In this document: in pieces, positions 40,971-41,374 of the stretch
How positions within the stretch are numbered: the stretch's first letter is position 1
Layout of the letters: each line of letters starts with the position of its first letter
From: an uncultured Bacteroidales bacterium
GTDB lineage: Bacteria; Bacteroidota; Bacteroidia; Bacteroidales; Paludibacteraceae
Direction of reading: 5' to 3'
DNA length: 41,374 nucleotides
NCBI GenBank assembly: GCA_946403215.1
Contig: CAMIZG010000015.1
Location: forward strand, 1 to 41,374
Notes under the pieces: model-generated
Seen by the model: only the letters and a program-made list of their open reading frames with translations
Told to the model about the DNA's origin: nothing
Databases searched by the model: none
Program-made: the position numbers and the translations under genes

Positions 40971-41374
40971 CTACTTTACCAACCGTCCGTCAATGCTGTA
41001 GCGGTTGCCGTCACGCAGGATGTACAACGTACCGTCATCAATCAGTTTGGTGGCGGTTGTTTTTATCGTTATGTTCTCCACTGGCGTTACATCGGAGGTA
41101 TAGATATCGAAGTTATCGCCTGCCAGCGTGAGCGTAAAGCCGTCGGGCACCTCGTACTCGGCACGTTTGCTGCCCATGCGCAGGAACACGCGTCCGCGAT
41201 GGCCTGTAATGACAGCCGAGTACTTGTTTGACGCTGCAGTCTCCCCTGATACAACAGACTCGGAATGGATCCCCACCTGTTTGCGGATAGCTATGAGTTG
41301 GTTGATATCGTCGGGGAAGGTGTACCAGTGCGGCCAGAACACACAGGGCACGCCCGGCATCATCAGCAGGTAGG
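40971..41374 (-). CDS. C-terminal part of an exported alpha-amylase-like protein (cut by window edge)
   Basis: The frame stays open to the window end, and upstream codons read YLL before MMPGVPCVFWPHWYTFPDDI, which is the end of a GH13 TIM barrel, so the real start lies outside. The barrel end is followed by LIAIRKQVGIHSES and a beta-sandwich domain C (YSAVITGHRGRVFLRMG, EYEVPDGFTLTLAGDNFDIY). The tail, LIDDGTLYILRDGNRYSIDG, resembles the C-terminal tails common on Bacteroidales exported proteins and may be a secretion signal. No catalytic residues are visible in this piece. Starch or glycogen use is inferred from the fold. Confidence 0.82.
   Translation of the reverse strand, partial: YLLMMPGVPCVFWPHWYTFPDDINQLIAIRKQVGIHSESVVSGETAASNKYSAVITGHRGRVFLRMGSKRAEYEVPDGFTLTLAGDNFDIYTSDVTPVENITIKTTATKLIDDGTLYILRDGNRYSIDGRLVK

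Noticed and set aside
1..41374. A CRISPR array, tRNA, rRNA, insertion sequence or phage gene
   Set aside because: No regular spacer array, no tRNA-like cloverleaf with a GTTCGAA arm, no transposase, integrase or capsid gene was recognised.

Overview
The window is chromosomal DNA from a member of the Bacteroidota, most likely order Bacteroidales. Two things support this. Ten promoters have the Bacteroidota form, TTTG (one CTTG) then TAnnTTTG, and every one has a 20-nt spacer; an eleventh is cut by the left edge. The gene content also fits: DUF3276 (PUR-alpha-like), the long Bacteroidota NusB, DUF4105/Lnb, DUF4301, DUF3109, BspA-type leucine-rich repeats, FprA flavoprotein, and PpiD-like SurA_N protein. 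Genus cannot be told from the sequence alone. No rRNA, tRNA, CRISPR array or insertion sequence was seen.

Layout. 1-3160: an unidentified gene behind an 11-nt tandem repeat, then an AT-rich minus-strand cassette of three small exported proteins (two PEGA-like, one ConA-like), a 139-nt nested palindrome and a DUF2442 gene. 3400-6380: bamD-rpoZ-coaBC, ending tail-to-tail over the DUF3276 gene. 6530-17310: one ten-gene plus-strand run (nusB, yajC, ybbR, a DegT-type aminotransferase, rpoN, a PAP2-like membrane protein, DUF4105/Lnb, an alkaline-phosphatase-fold protein, yggS, a BspA-type protein) with a promoter at the front and an intrinsic terminator at the end. 17315-18802: a beta-CASP metallo-hydrolase on the minus strand. 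18904-19009: a complete promoter and terminator with no gene between them, a candidate small RNA. 19013-23455: a minus-strand operon read as def, DUF3109, cinA, DUF4832. 23601-23966: an ArdC-like orphan. 24231-27592: gcvT and a ppiD-like gene, each with its own promoter. 27700-37923: a minus-strand run read as fprA, DUF4301, HAD hydrolase, FucI-like protein, dnaE, folC, mntP. 38019-40896: prfC and a class I aminotransferase. 40971-end: the C-terminus of an alpha-amylase-like enzyme.

Most genes are housekeeping: outer-membrane assembly (bamD), transcription (rpoZ, rpoN, nusB), CoA and folate synthesis (coaBC, folC), replication (dnaE), translation (def, prfC), and envelope or lipoprotein handling (yajC, ybbR, Lnb, ppiD-like).

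The most unusual signal is a family of short degenerate tandem repeats at about fifteen places, in intergenic gaps and in frame inside genes (folC twice, yggS, mntP, DUF3109, DUF4105). The period is usually 7 nt, sometimes 8, 11 or 15. The core word differs at each place, so this looks like a process acting across the genome rather than a copied element. Also notable are the candidate small RNA at 18942-19009, the palindrome at 2622-2760, the eroded parvulin domain of the PpiD-like protein, and a probable pseudo-phosphatase at 13339-14802.
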